This document shows, in pieces, positions 6,841 through 15,706 of a DNA stretch of 64,000 nt (position 1 is the stretch's first letter; each line of letters begins with the position of its first letter). Source of the stretch: Bacillota bacterium (GTDB lineage Bacteria > Bacillota > Clostridia > Christensenellales > UMGS416); contig JAEZSE010000001.1 in NCBI GenBank assembly GCA_023421955.1, positions 1 to 64,000 on the forward strand, written 5' to 3'. The position numbers were made by a program, and so were the translations under genes. The notes beneath the pieces were generated by a model. The model ran no database searches and was not told the origin of the DNA. It was given only the letters and a program-made list of their open reading frames with translations.

Positions 6841-8667
6841 ATGTGTGGGATTATCGGTTATATTGGCCCCAAGCAGGCCACTCCTGTGTTGATTAACGGC
6901 TTGAGCAAGCTGGAATACCGCGGTTATGACAGCGCCGGTGTGGCTGTGTTTGATGGCCAGGGCCTGGTTATCCGCAAGAAGAAAGGCCGCTTGTCTGTTC
7001 TGGAAACAAGCCTGGCCCAGAGCCCGGTGCAGGGATCCGTGGGCATCGGTCACACCCGTTGGGCCACCCATGGCGCGCCCAGCGATATCAATTCCCATCC
7101 CCATACCAACCGCTCGGGTGATCTCGCGCTGGTGCACAACGGCATCATCGAGAACTACATGCGCCTGAAGGAATGGCTCATTGAGCGGGGATATGCGTTT
7201 GTCTCGCAGACCGACACCGAGGTGCTGACCCAGCTGGTGGACTATTATTACAAAGGCAACCTTCTGGAAGCAGTGCAGCAAGCGCTGGCCCGCGTGCAAG
7301 GGTCTTATGCCATCGCTGTAACCAGCGCCAAACACCCTGGCGAGCTTATCGCCGCCCGAAAGGACAGCCCCCTGATCCTGGGCCTGGGCGACGGTGAAAA
7401 CTTCATCGCCAGTGACATTCCGGCGATCCTTTCCTACACCCGCGAGATCTATCTGCTGGAAGACCGCGAGGTTGCCCGCGTCACCGACCACTCCATTGAA
7501 ATCTGGGATGAGTATGGCGCGCCGGTCAATCGCGAGATCTTCCATGTGCATTGGGATGTCTCCGCCGCCGAAAAGGGTGGCTACAACCACTTCATGCTCA
7601 AGGAGATCCACGAGGAGCCCAAGGCACTGCGGGACACACTGTCGCCCCGTATGAAGGAGGGCGGCATGATCGACCTGGCCGAGACAGGTCTGGCCGATGA
7701 TGTGGTCAAAGAACTTCGCCGCGTCGTGATCGTGGCCTGCGGCACGGCCTACCACGCCGGTATCGTGGGTAAATATGCTTTCGAGCGGCTGCTGGGCCTG
7801 CCGGTGGAGGTGGACATGGCCTCCGAGTTCCGCTATCGTGACCCCACAATACAGAAGGGCGAGCTGTTCATCGCGATCAGCCAGTCCGGTGAGACAGCCG
7901 ACACGCTGGCCGCAATGCGTCTGGCAAAGGAGCGGGGTGCCATGGTGCTGGCGATCACCAATGTGGTGGGCAGTACCGTGAGCCGCGAAGCCGGCGCCGT
8001 GATGTACACCTGGGCTGGCCCCGAAATCGCCGTGGCCTCCACCAAGGCATACACGACTCAGCTGCTGTGCCTGTATATGCTGATGATGGAAATGGGGCGC
8101 GTACGCGGCAGCGTAAGCAGTGAGGAGTATCAGAGGCTTTCCGCCGCCCTGAAAAAGCTGCCTGAGCAAACCCAGGAGGTGATCGCCCATGAAGAGACGA
8201 TCGCCCACAGCGCCCACCTGCACTACGCGATGACGGACACTTACTTCCTGGGCCGCAACCTGGACTACGCCGTGGCGATGGAGGGGTCGCTGAAGCTGAA
8301 GGAAATCAGCTATATCCACTCGGAAGCTTTCCCGGCTGGCGAGCTCAAGCATGGGCCCATTGCGCTCATTGAGCAGGACACGCTGGTGATCGCCCTGGCC
8401 ACCCAGCCGCCGCTCTATGAGAAGCTGGCCAGCAACCTCAAGGAAGTGAAGGCCCGCGGAGCACGTGTGCTTTCCTTCTGCCCGGAGGAGGCAGACATCA
8501 TCCGCGAGCTTTCCGACGAGGTGATCCTGCTGCCGAAGACCGAGGATGTGTTTATGCCGGTGCTGGCAGTCATCCCCACGCAGCTGTTTGCCTATTATTG
8601 CTCGGTGGAGCGTGGGTTTGATGTGGACAAACCGAGGAATTTGGCCAAGTCGGTAACGGTGGAATAG
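6841..8667 (+). CDS. glmS: Glutamine--fructose-6-phosphate aminotransferase (isomerizing) GlmS
   Basis: A 608-residue protein of standard length. It begins MCGIIGYIG, so Cys2 becomes the N-terminal nucleophile of the Ntn glutaminase domain (about residues 2-220, with GHTRWATHG and HNGIIENY). Two SIS sugar-isomerase domains follow (ACGTAYHAG, ISQSGETADT, STKAYTTQ, KEISYIHSEAFPAGELKHGP) and it ends with the family signature DKPRNLAKSVTVE. It makes glucosamine 6-phosphate from fructose 6-phosphate and glutamine, the committed step to UDP-GlcNAc. The GGAGGA site is 11 bases ahead of the ATG. It is controlled by the ribozyme and possibly by the terminator upstream. Confidence 0.98.
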   Translation: MCGIIGYIGPKQATPVLINGLSKLEYRGYDSAGVAVFDGQGLVIRKKKGRLSVLETSLAQSPVQGSVGIGHTRWATHGAPSDINSHPHTNRSGDLALVHNGIIENYMRLKEWLIERGYAFVSQTDTEVLTQLVDYYYKGNLLEAVQQALARVQGSYAIAVTSAKHPGELIAARKDSPLILGLGDGENFIASDIPAILSYTREIYLLEDREVARVTDHSIEIWDEYGAPVNREIFHVHWDVSAAEKGGYNHFMLKEIHEEPKALRDTLSPRMKEGGMIDLAETGLADDVVKELRRVVIVACGTAYHAGIVGKYAFERLLGLPVEVDMASEFRYRDPTIQKGELFIAISQSGETADTLAAMRLAKERGAMVLAITNVVGSTVSREAGAVMYTWAGPEIAVASTKAYTTQLLCLYMLMMEMGRVRGSVSSEEYQRLSAALKKLPEQTQEVIAHEETIAHSAHLHYAMTDTYFLGRNLDYAVAMEGSLKLKEISYIHSEAFPAGELKHGPIALIEQDTLVIALATQPPLYEKLASNLKEVKARGARVLSFCPEEADIIRELSDEVILLPKTEDVFMPVLAVIPTQLFAYYCSVERGFDVDKPRNLAKSVTVE

Positions 8668-8684
8668 ATCTTGTAAAGCTGAAA

Positions 8685-8716
8685 GAAAGCCCGCTGCCAA
8701 CAGGCGGCGGGCTTTC
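8685..8716 (+). terminator. Intrinsic terminator after glmS
   Basis: A 14-base stem (8685-8698 with 8703-8716, one G-U pair), loop AACA; A and T runs at the stem ends make it potentially bidirectional. Confidence 0.85.
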
Positions 8717-8729
8717 TATATGGTTTTTA

Positions 8730-8758
8730 TTGCTAAACCTCTAGTGCTATTATATAAT
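8730..8758 (+). promoter_or_regulatory. Promoter for the tandem paralogous membrane genes
   Basis: TTGCTA (8730-8735), 17 bases, then a perfect TATAAT (8753-8758), 23 bases before the ATG at 8782. Confidence 0.6.
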
Positions 8759-8781
8759 TTGCATGTGGGAGGGATGACGGA

Positions 8782-9675
8782 ATGAAGAAGTGGCTATTTG
8801 CTATTCTGTGCATTCTTCTCATAGTCTTAAATGTGGCGTTCATTATTTTCATGAGACAAATGGCAAATGAGCTCTACACCCTCTTGCTGGGCTTGCATTA
8901 TGTTGAATATCTCATCTGGTCCTCTGTTTTCGCGATCGTAACTACAATTATTACGTTGTGCTTATCCACTCAAGTGGCTCAGGATGTTGCGTTAGTCATG
9001 CCTGCTCATGGGCTTGGGTGTCGGGTTATAACAAAGATCGCCTTTTTCGGGATATCATGTATTGTCACATTGGCGGTTGGATTTGTGTTTGTCAAGTATT
9101 TGCCAAAATACACAAGGCCAAGCGCATATGCAGCTGTTGAAGCGAACCCAAAATTTTCTGTGACGGATGACTTTTTTAACGGCAACTATGGTTTTACTAT
9201 TGAGGCTAATCCATTTGTGGAGAAAGGTTATTCATTTAATTGTATTACAACCGATGAAAAACCTTGTTTCGTCAACTTCAATCCTGTTGGTTCGTATGAG
9301 TATACTTATACGAATGATTTCTCGATGCAAACCGCTAGTTTCATGATAAACGACCATGGAGTTGGTTTTTCTTCGGATGATACTGTTTGTTTCCATCTTC
9401 AGATTATCAAAGTACGCGAGGAGTATGATCGGGAAGATCGCATCAGCCACAACTCTGATTATAAAAAAATGGAGCAGCAGCAGCTTCTTGCGTTAAAAGA
9501 TATCGATGAACAGGTAATGAGCGAAGAGTTCCAGCAAATTGTTCAAACCTATCTGAAATATTACGATACTATGAGATCTGAGCGGATGCCCCCTTCATCA
9601 GAGTTGAAAATATCGCTTTCCATTTCCGGTGTCGATGTTGCCACGTACCAAAACGGAAGCATAGTGTTGAAATAG
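8782..9675 (+). CDS. Membrane protein of unknown function, paralogue A of a tandem pair
   Basis: A 297-residue protein with three hydrophobic segments in its first 110 residues (about 4-24, 45-65 and 86-108), followed by a soluble domain of about 185 residues, probably outside the cell. It shares a plan and short motifs with the next gene: a KYLPKY-type exit from the third segment, then SAYAAVEANP, NPFVEKGYSF and a C-terminal GVDVATYQNGSI. The reading frame is visibly A+T-rich compared with glmS. I do not recognise the family. The start has GGGAGGG ahead of it. Confidence 0.65.
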   Translation: MKKWLFAILCILLIVLNVAFIIFMRQMANELYTLLLGLHYVEYLIWSSVFAIVTTIITLCLSTQVAQDVALVMPAHGLGCRVITKIAFFGISCIVTLAVGFVFVKYLPKYTRPSAYAAVEANPKFSVTDDFFNGNYGFTIEANPFVEKGYSFNCITTDEKPCFVNFNPVGSYEYTYTNDFSMQTASFMINDHGVGFSSDDTVCFHLQIIKVREEYDREDRISHNSDYKKMEQQQLLALKDIDEQVMSEEFQQIVQTYLKYYDTMRSERMPPSSELKISLSISGVDVATYQNGSIVLK

Positions 9676-9756
9676 TTTTTTGAGCTTTGATGTCAACCTC
9701 TCGGTCGAGGCTTGATTTCTTGTGTGTAGTGATACTGATAAAGGGGGGGGATATTT

Positions 9757-10680
9757 ATGAAGAAGATCGCATTCTGGGCAATCTACATCGGCTTGTTCAT
9801 CATTGATCTTCTGTTTCTTATATTTGTAGTATACGTCAGCATTCCAACAGGCTATTTCCACTCCTCCTTTTATCTTCCGATAGCCAGTTCCGTCGCGCTT
9901 GGAGCCATACTCACATATTGCCTGGTCAGAAGCGTCTCAAACAGAAGAACGGTAACATTAGACATTGGACTGGTAGTCTCGATCATACTGACAGTCATTC
10001 ATGGCCTTATGTTTATCTTCCTCCTCCCGAAGTATTCGATTGAAGACGCCTATAAAGTAGTGAATCGGGACCCGGCTTATGCATCCGAACTGATCGTATT
10101 GAACCCCCGTGTTTGTTATTTGATAGATGGAAACCCTTTTGTGGAAAGAGGTTATGTGTTTCTTTGGGACACAGTTGAATACAGATCGGGGAGTTTCTAC
10201 ATCAGGTCAAGTGAAATTCGGTTTGACCAAGTAACCGGCAAATATTGGGTAGGGCCAAATATTCAATCTGCTGTGAGTGCCGACTCCCCTGATATCTTTG
10301 GTATGGACTGCGTCTATTTTGAGAAAGGCAAAAAGGCGCAGATTAATCTTCACTTTATCTTAGAACCAGAGAAGGTATTGCATGGCATTGAAACGAGTTT
10401 CTCCTATCAATACTTCAATGCATCATATGAACAAATCAAGAAAAACGGTATTCTGTATACAACACGGCGAAGGCCTGACATGGATGTAAACGATGCAAAA
10501 GACTTCATAAATGATGTTGGCAAAAACAAGCTGAAAATCCAGCTGGAGAAATATGTCAGGAGATTTCATTCAGAGTTAGGAAAAGACCTGCCAGATCCCG
10601 ACATAATTGAAATCAAACTCTATGGCGTAGAGATTGCATCGTACCAAAACGGAGGTATTGAAATGAAGAATTTGAGATGA
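9757..10680 (+). CDS. Membrane protein of unknown function, paralogue B of a tandem pair
   Basis: A 307-residue protein with the same architecture as the gene before it: three membrane segments (about 5-27, 40-58 and 72-92) and a long C-terminal domain. Matching landmarks are FLLPKYSIEDAYKVVNRDP, NPFVERGYVF and a closing GVEIASYQNGGIEMK. The two proteins have diverged widely elsewhere, so the duplication is not recent. It begins 81 bases after paralogue A behind a G-rich site (GGGGGGG), and no terminator separates the two, so they probably share the promoter at 8730. Function is unknown; a cell-surface role is inferred from topology only. Confidence 0.65.
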   Translation: MKKIAFWAIYIGLFIIDLLFLIFVVYVSIPTGYFHSSFYLPIASSVALGAILTYCLVRSVSNRRTVTLDIGLVVSIILTVIHGLMFIFLLPKYSIEDAYKVVNRDPAYASELIVLNPRVCYLIDGNPFVERGYVFLWDTVEYRSGSFYIRSSEIRFDQVTGKYWVGPNIQSAVSADSPDIFGMDCVYFEKGKKAQINLHFILEPEKVLHGIETSFSYQYFNASYEQIKKNGILYTTRRRPDMDVNDAKDFINDVGKNKLKIQLEKYVRRFHSELGKDLPDPDIIEIKLYGVEIASYQNGGIEMKNLR

Positions 10681-11156
10681 TCATGAGACGAGTGCAGTTT
10701 AATACTTCAGCAATGGTCTTTATTGGCACAAATTGCCCAGCGGAATGGTTTTTTTGATTAGCACCGCGCATACTAAAAAAAAGAGAATAAGGTGCTATCT
10801 CATGCCAATCCCCCCTCCCCGCAAAAAGCAGCCCCGTGCCCCTTCAGCCCTGGCCGGCTCCATGCTTTCCTCCAACCTGACAAACATGACCGGCGCCGCC
10901 CAGACACCCTCCGCTGCGCCGGAGCCCTCTCAGGAGGCTTATCGCGACCTGCACGACCGCAACTGATTGTCAGGGCCGGCTGTCACGGGGTGATCCTGTT
11001 GAGTTTCGATCAAAACATCAGTATATATCCGTTTTATCTGCTTCCTTAGCCAATTTTAAGAATCCCAACCAGTATGCGCCTGTCAAAAAACCCCTTCTTA
11101 TGTTACAATACTTTTGCGGATAGAATAATGATTGCCGCCAACATCGGAGGTAACCC
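10681..11156 (+). other. 476-base intergenic region, mostly featureless
   Basis: It contains two poly-T/poly-A tracts (around 10747-10755 and 10775-10785), one weakly supported small reading frame (10802-10966), and just before the next gene TGTCAA-N17-TACAAT as a poor promoter candidate. No convincing RNA structure was found. Confidence 0.4.
10802..10966 (+). CDS. Possible small proline-rich protein
   Basis: A 54-codon frame with AAGGTG about seven bases before the ATG. The product starts with MPIPPPRKKQPRAPS and is rich in Pro, Ala and Ser with no hydrophobic core, so it would be largely disordered. No family is recognised; it may be non-coding. Confidence 0.25.
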   Translation: MPIPPPRKKQPRAPSALAGSMLSSNLTNMTGAAQTPSAAPEPSQEAYRDLHDRN

Positions 11157-11783
11157 ATGGCCGATCAGGAGAAAGACACCAACGCCACGCAGGGAAGTGA
11201 GGCGCCAGCGCCGGAGCAGAGACCTGTGCCACGCATGGCCAAAACGCTCAACAACAACGTGAAGGAAGAAATCGTGATCAAACGCAAAAAGGCGTTAGAC
11301 ATGATTTTGTATGTGGTTCTTCTGCTATCCTCCATCTTTTTTGGGCTGATCGGCGCGATGAACCTGATGGCGATCATGGGGGCTGGCGGGTTCAACATCA
11401 GCGCTCTGCTGGGGCTCGTGATCTTCGGCGGCGGTGCAGCCTTGATGTGGTTTGGCAAGGATTACCTGAGGGTGGAGTATGAATACTCCTTTACCAACGG
11501 CATTGTGGATATCTCCCAAGTGCTCAACAACAGCCGCCGCAAGGAGCTTGTCTCCATCAAGACCCGCGAGGTGGAGCTGGTCGCGCCCATTGACGACCCC
11601 AGGCTTTTCAACATTGAGAAGCGCCAGGGCATCAAGAAGGTGAAAGCGGTGCTAAACGCCGACAGCCGGATCTATTTCGCTGTGTTCCGCAAAAATGAGC
11701 AGCAATACCTGGTTTACTTTGAGCCCAGCGAGGAGTTTTTGCGTTATATGCGCATGTATAACGAACGCAATGTCGTGATTTAA
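11157..11783 (+). CDS. Small membrane protein resembling the DUF6106 family
   Basis: A 208-residue protein. An N-terminal disordered stretch of about 40 residues (many Asn, Thr, Ala and Pro) is followed by VKEEIVIKRKKALD, two membrane segments (about 46-68 and 82-102) and a soluble C-terminal domain with LRVEYEYSFTNGIVDISQV, RRKELVSIKTREVELVAP, YLVYFEPSEEFLRYMR. This order (EEI.IKRKK, hairpin, EYEY..NG..D, FEPS) is what I know of DUF6106 proteins of Clostridia, whose function is unknown. GGAGG lies seven bases before the ATG. The cysteine desulfurase gene starts two bases after its stop, so it heads the desulfurase-thiI operon. Confidence 0.65.
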   Translation: MADQEKDTNATQGSEAPAPEQRPVPRMAKTLNNNVKEEIVIKRKKALDMILYVVLLLSSIFFGLIGAMNLMAIMGAGGFNISALLGLVIFGGGAALMWFGKDYLRVEYEYSFTNGIVDISQVLNNSRRKELVSIKTREVELVAPIDDPRLFNIEKRQGIKKVKAVLNADSRIYFAVFRKNEQQYLVYFEPSEEFLRYMRMYNERNVVI

Positions 11784-11784
11784 G

Positions 11785-12933
11785 ATGCCGGCAATCAGCT
11801 GCTATCTGGACAACAGCGCTACCACAAAGCCCTTTGACGAAGTCATTGTTGAAATGGCGCGCTCCATGGCCGAAGGCTGGCACAACCCTTCGGCGGCGTA
11901 TCCGCTGGGTGTTGCGGTGGAGGATACCATCAACCGGGCCCGCATGCTGGTCACAAAGGCGTTGGGCGGCGGGAAGCTGGTTTTTACCTCCGGCGGCACC
12001 GAGGCGGACAATCTGGCGATTTTCGGCGCGGCCACGGCGAAGCGGTCGCGCTTTGTCACGTCCGCCGTGGAGCACCCGGCGGTGCTGGCCGCATTTGAAG
12101 AACTGAAAGCCCGGGGGCAGGACGTGGTTGTGCTTCCTGTGGATGGCAGCGGCCTTGTGCCTCTGGACGCTCTTGTTGACGCGGTGGATTGGGACACTGC
12201 GCTGGTCAGCGTAATGCATGTGAACAACGAGACCGGCGCCATTCAGGATATTGCCGCGTTGGCTGCTGCTGTGCGGGCGAAAAGCCCCGGCGCGGTCTTT
12301 CATTCCGACGGTGTGCAGGCGTTTCTCAAGGTGCCAGCAGAGCTGGCGAAGTGGGGCGTTGGGCTCTATTCTGTCAGCGCCCACAAGGTGCACGGCCCCA
12401 AGGGGGTAGGCGCGCTGTGGGTCGGCGATGGTGTAAAGCTAAAGCCCCACGCCTACGGCGGCGGGCAGGAGCAGGGCTTGCGGTCCGGCACGGAAAATGT
12501 GCCTGGCATTCTGGGCTTTGCGAAGGCTGTGGAAGTATATTCCCAGGGCTTGGAGCAGCGCCGGGCTGCAATGATGGAGCTGAAGCTTATGCTTGCTGAC
12601 GGCCTGCAGGCCATTGACGGTGCCATTGTCAACGGCCCTGCCCCCCAGGACGGCGCGCCGCATATCCTGAATGTATCCTTCGAAGCCGTGACTGGCGAGG
12701 TGCTGCTGCGGGCGTTGGCCGAACAGGGCGTCTATGTGAGCACCGGCTCGGCCTGCGGGGCGAGGCAGCGCAAGCCGAGCGCCACATTGAAGGCCATGGG
12801 CTTGAGCGACGCCAGGGTGGGCAGTGCCATCCGCTTCAGCCTTTCCACGATGAACACAACAGACGACATCGCCCACGCCATAGAGGTTGTTACAGCCCAG
12901 GTGCGGCGGTTGCGTCTGTTCAAGAGGAGATAA
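11785..12933 (+). CDS. Cysteine desulfurase (NifS/IscS-like, ThiI partner type)
   Basis: A 382-residue PLP enzyme. Landmarks: YLDNSATTKPF at the N terminus, the cofactor-binding FTSGGTEADNLAI, AVEHPAVL, MHVNNETGAIQ, the Schiff-base lysine in SVSAHKVHGPKG, RSGTENVPGI, and the catalytic persulfide cysteine in STGSACGARQ. It transfers sulfur from cysteine as a persulfide. It lies immediately before thiI, a pairing common in Firmicutes (NifZ-ThiI in Bacillus), so its main job is probably to supply sulfur for tRNA 4-thiouridine. A role in Fe-S assembly cannot be excluded, but there is no iscU or sufU nearby. Confidence 0.93.
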   Translation: MPAISCYLDNSATTKPFDEVIVEMARSMAEGWHNPSAAYPLGVAVEDTINRARMLVTKALGGGKLVFTSGGTEADNLAIFGAATAKRSRFVTSAVEHPAVLAAFEELKARGQDVVVLPVDGSGLVPLDALVDAVDWDTALVSVMHVNNETGAIQDIAALAAAVRAKSPGAVFHSDGVQAFLKVPAELAKWGVGLYSVSAHKVHGPKGVGALWVGDGVKLKPHAYGGGQEQGLRSGTENVPGILGFAKAVEVYSQGLEQRRAAMMELKLMLADGLQAIDGAIVNGPAPQDGAPHILNVSFEAVTGEVLLRALAEQGVYVSTGSACGARQRKPSATLKAMGLSDARVGSAIRFSLSTMNTTDDIAHAIEVVTAQVRRLRLFKRR

Positions 12934-12934
12934 C

Positions 12935-14119
12935 ATGTCCACTGTGCTTCTGGTACGTTATGCCGAGATCCATTTGAAGGGCCAGAACAGGCCTTTTTTT
13001 GAAAAGCTGCTGGTGCAGAACGTGATGAAGGCGGCTCAGGCTGTGTGCCCCTGCGGCATCATCCGTGACCGGGGCCGCTTCATTCTGGTGGACTATGACG
13101 AGGAGAAGGGCGAGGAACTGCTTGCCGCAGTCGTGCGCGTGTTTGGCGTGCACTCGGCCAGCCCCGCTGTGGTCTGCGAGCCTACAATGGAGAGGATCGT
13201 AGATACGGCATTGGAGCTTGTGAAACAGGAGCGCCCCGGTGGCGGCAGCTTCAAGGTGGATGCCCGCCGGGCTGACAAAAGTTTCCCGCTGGAATCCCCG
13301 GAGCTGGCCCGACAGCTGGGCGGCATGGTGCTACGGGCCAACCCTGCCATTTCCGTGGATGTGCACAATCCTGCCTGGCGGCTCTATGTGGAGGTGCGCG
13401 ACAGTGCCTATCTCTATACCCGTTTTGTGGATGGCCCCGGCGGCATGCCGGTGGGCACTGGCGGCCGCGTGGCGCTGCTGCTGTCCGGCGGCATCGACAG
13501 CCCTGTAGCCGGTTACATGCTGGCTCGCCGTGGCGTGGAGCTGGAGGCCATCTACTTTGACAGCCCACCCCACACATCAGACCGGGCCCGCCGCAAGGTG
13601 GTTGACCTTTGCGAGACGCTATCCGGCTTTTGCGGGCCGATCCGCCTGCATGTGGTGCGGTTCACTGAGATCCAGGAGACTATCTACACCCAGTGCAACC
13701 CCGAATACCTCACGATCCTGATGCGCCGGTTCATGATGCGCATCGCCAACCGCATCGCGGCGCAATGCGGCTGCGAGGCGATGGCCACCGGAGAGAACCT
13801 GGGCCAGGTGGCCAGCCAGACCATCCAGAGCATCGCCGCCACCAACGCTGTGTGCGTTATGCCGGTGTTCCGGCCATTGATCGCTTTTGATAAGGTGGAG
13901 ATCATTGACAAAGCCCGGCAGATCGGCACCTATGAGATTTCCATCCTGCCTTATGAGGACTGCTGCACCGTGTTTGTGCCCAAGCACCCGGCCACCAGGC
14001 CAAGGCTTTCTGATGTGGAAAAGGCGGAAGCTGTGCTGGATATTGAGGCGATGTGCGCGGAGGCATTGCAGCGGGTGGAAGTTATCCCCACTTCTTCCCC
14101 CACAGCTTCATCTCTTTGA
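12935..14119 (+). CDS. thiI: tRNA 4-thiouridine sulfurtransferase ThiI
   Basis: A 394-residue protein with its ATG at 12935 behind AGAGGAG, starting one base after the desulfurase stop. Domain order: N-terminal ferredoxin-like segment (MSTVLLVRYAEIHLKG), THUMP domain (about residues 60-165), then the PP-loop adenylating domain with LLSGGIDSPVAGYML and ATGENLGQVASQT. There is no C-terminal rhodanese domain, as in most Firmicute ThiI. It activates and thiolates U8 of tRNA using persulfide from the desulfurase. Its last 38 bases overlap the 3' end of the convergent HxlR gene. Confidence 0.95.
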   Translation: MSTVLLVRYAEIHLKGQNRPFFEKLLVQNVMKAAQAVCPCGIIRDRGRFILVDYDEEKGEELLAAVVRVFGVHSASPAVVCEPTMERIVDTALELVKQERPGGGSFKVDARRADKSFPLESPELARQLGGMVLRANPAISVDVHNPAWRLYVEVRDSAYLYTRFVDGPGGMPVGTGGRVALLLSGGIDSPVAGYMLARRGVELEAIYFDSPPHTSDRARRKVVDLCETLSGFCGPIRLHVVRFTEIQETIYTQCNPEYLTILMRRFMMRIANRIAAQCGCEAMATGENLGQVASQTIQSIAATNAVCVMPVFRPLIAFDKVEIIDKARQIGTYEISILPYEDCCTVFVPKHPATRPRLSDVEKAEAVLDIEAMCAEALQRVEVIPTSSPTASSL

Positions 14120-14420
14120 TGATTGGCTTCAGGCTCATGCCCTTTTCGGTGAGTTCATAAATCACTGTGGGTGGGATCGTGGGATAAGCAGTGCGCGTAA
14201 CCACGCCCTTCTGCTCCAACTCCTTCAAGCGATCTGATAAGGTTTTCGGGCTTACACCGGCCAGCGACTTTCTCAGTTCGCCAAAGCGCCTCGGCCCATC
14301 AAACAGGTCGCGTATGATCAAAAACGTCCATTTGCCACCCAGGATGTCCAGCGCCTTTTCAATGGAGCATTCCACATGCTCCGCACAACAAATCGATTCA
14401 GAAGGCTCTCTTGTGAGCAT
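14082..14420 (-). CDS. HxlR-family winged-helix transcriptional regulator
   Basis: A 112-residue protein with the whole HxlR signature: ALDILGGKWTFLIIRDLFDGPRRFGELRKSL, then SPKTLSDRLKELEQKGVV and the wing VIYELTEKGMSLKPII. The N terminus carries a Cys pair and a third Cys (ICCAEHVEC); N-terminal cysteines in this family often sense electrophiles or oxidants (for example YodB and HypR), so redox sensing is plausible but unproven. It is divergent from two Fe-S aldo/keto reductases, its likely targets, and palindromic TGTAAC elements lie between. The last 38 bases overlap thiI tail-to-tail. Confidence 0.9.
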   Translation of the reverse strand: MLTREPSESICCAEHVECSIEKALDILGGKWTFLIIRDLFDGPRRFGELRKSLAGVSPKTLSDRLKELEQKGVVTRTAYPTIPPTVIYELTEKGMSLKPIIKEMKLWGKKWG

Positions 14421-14434
14421 TTTTTCTCCTAATG

Positions 14435-14469
14435 GTTACATTTTTGTAACTATATAAGGTTGTTGTAAC
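14435..14469. promoter_or_regulatory. Putative HxlR operator: palindrome plus an extra half site
   Basis: GTTACA-TTTT-TGTAAC (14435-14450) is a perfect inverted repeat. A further TTGTAAC stands at 14463-14469, and another TGTAAC at 14511-14516 near the reductase start. They flank or lie within the divergent promoter region, the usual position for autoregulation together with control of the neighbour. Confidence 0.5.
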
Positions 14470-14477
14470 TACTTTTT

Positions 14478-14506
14478 ATTCTAAAGTCCCGATGGTATCA
14501 TGTCAA
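14478..14506 (-). promoter_or_regulatory. Promoter of the HxlR gene
   Basis: On the minus strand TTGACA (14506-14501), 17 bases, TAGAAT (14483-14478). Transcription would start near 14471 and run across the palindrome at 14435-14450. Confidence 0.6.
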
Positions 14507-14548
14507 TGTGTGTAACAAGAACCCACCAAGACGGAAGGGGATGGCGCC

Positions 14549-15661
14549 ATGGAACGAAGGCAATTCGGAAAGACAGGCTTATCCACATCCTTGCTGGGCT
14601 TCGGCGGCTTTCATCTGCTGGAGATTCCCCAGACTGAGGCTGAATTCCTGTTAAACCGCTATTTGGATACCGGCGGCAACTACATTGAGACGGCGGCCAG
14701 TTATGGTGACGGTGAATCGGAACTGAAGATTGGCAAGTCCGTATCCCACCGCCGCGATGAGTTTGTTTTGGTCACCAAGACTGCTGAGCGCAGCGCCCAG
14801 GGCTGTATGGATCAACTGGACCGCAGCTTGCAAAATCTGAAAACCGACCATGTTGATGTTTTGTTGATGCATGCTGTGGGCACAATGGAGGATCTTGAGA
14901 AGATCCAGGCCCCTGGCGGCGCGCTGGAATCAGCGGAGAAGGCGGTTAAGGCTGGCAAGGTGCGGCACATCGGCATCTCCATGCACGGCCAGCCGGACGT
15001 GTTGGTCGCCGCGTTGAAGGCTTATCCGTTTGTTGCCGTGATGAGCACAATCAACTATTACGACCGGTTCAATTTCCCCGAGATCGAGGGAGAATTGCTG
15101 CCGCTGGCACAGGAGAAAGGCGCGGCGGTGATTCTGATGAAGCCGCTGGCCGATGGGCTGCTGTGGCGGTCACCGGAGCAGGCGTTCCGCTGGGCAATGA
15201 GCCAGCCAGTTTCGGTGGTCGTGGCCGGAATGAACAGTCGCGCGATGCTGGTGAAGGACCTGGCCTTGGCCGAGGGCTTCACCGCGATGACTGAGGTGGA
15301 AAAGGAAGCGCTTTATCGTGATGCGGTGGAGTTGGGCAATTATGTGTGCCGCCAGTGCGGCAAGTGCATGCCCTGCCCGGAAGGTATTGACATCCCGCTG
15401 CTCTGCAAGCTGGAGGGCTATTACGACCGCCAGATGGCCGACGGCACAGCGGACAATGCAGCTGAATTTGCTCTTCGGGAGCGGTTACGGTTCTGGTTCG
15501 GCAACCGAGATTTGGCACTGGCCCGTTATCAGGAGGTGGCAGTGAAGGCTGACCGCTGCACTGCCTGCGGCCTGTGCATCCCCCGGTGCCCTTATGGCAT
15601 CGACATCGCCCGCAAGATGTCCATCATCGACTACAAGCTGGGCGGCAGAAAAGTTCTTTAA
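14549..15661 (+). CDS. Aldo/keto reductase with C-terminal 4Fe-4S domain (first of two)
   Basis: A 370-residue protein. Residues 1-270 are an aldo/keto reductase barrel (MERRQFGKTGLSTSLLGFGG, ETAASYGDGESELKIGK, DHVDVLLMHA, GKVRHIGIS). The last 100 residues hold two cysteine clusters: CRQCGKCMPCPEGIDIP and, near the end, CTACGLCIPRCPYGIDI, the second being a regular CxxCxxCxxxCP 4Fe-4S motif. Such fusions couple NAD(P)H chemistry to iron-sulfur electron transfer in anaerobes; substrates are generally unknown. It is divergent from HxlR and has a homologous gene 45 bases downstream. Confidence 0.9.
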   Translation: MERRQFGKTGLSTSLLGFGGFHLLEIPQTEAEFLLNRYLDTGGNYIETAASYGDGESELKIGKSVSHRRDEFVLVTKTAERSAQGCMDQLDRSLQNLKTDHVDVLLMHAVGTMEDLEKIQAPGGALESAEKAVKAGKVRHIGISMHGQPDVLVAALKAYPFVAVMSTINYYDRFNFPEIEGELLPLAQEKGAAVILMKPLADGLLWRSPEQAFRWAMSQPVSVVVAGMNSRAMLVKDLALAEGFTAMTEVEKEALYRDAVELGNYVCRQCGKCMPCPEGIDIPLLCKLEGYYDRQMADGTADNAAEFALRERLRFWFGNRDLALARYQEVAVKADRCTACGLCIPRCPYGIDIARKMSIIDYKLGGRKVL

Positions 15662-15706
15662 AGTAGGTAATGTGCCGCAAGGCAACGAATACACGGAGGA
15701 TAAAAA

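Noticed and set aside
6799..8700. 633-codon open frame antisense to glmS
   Set aside because: A codon-bias shadow of a conserved enzyme; no start signal, low-complexity His/Gln/Leu composition.
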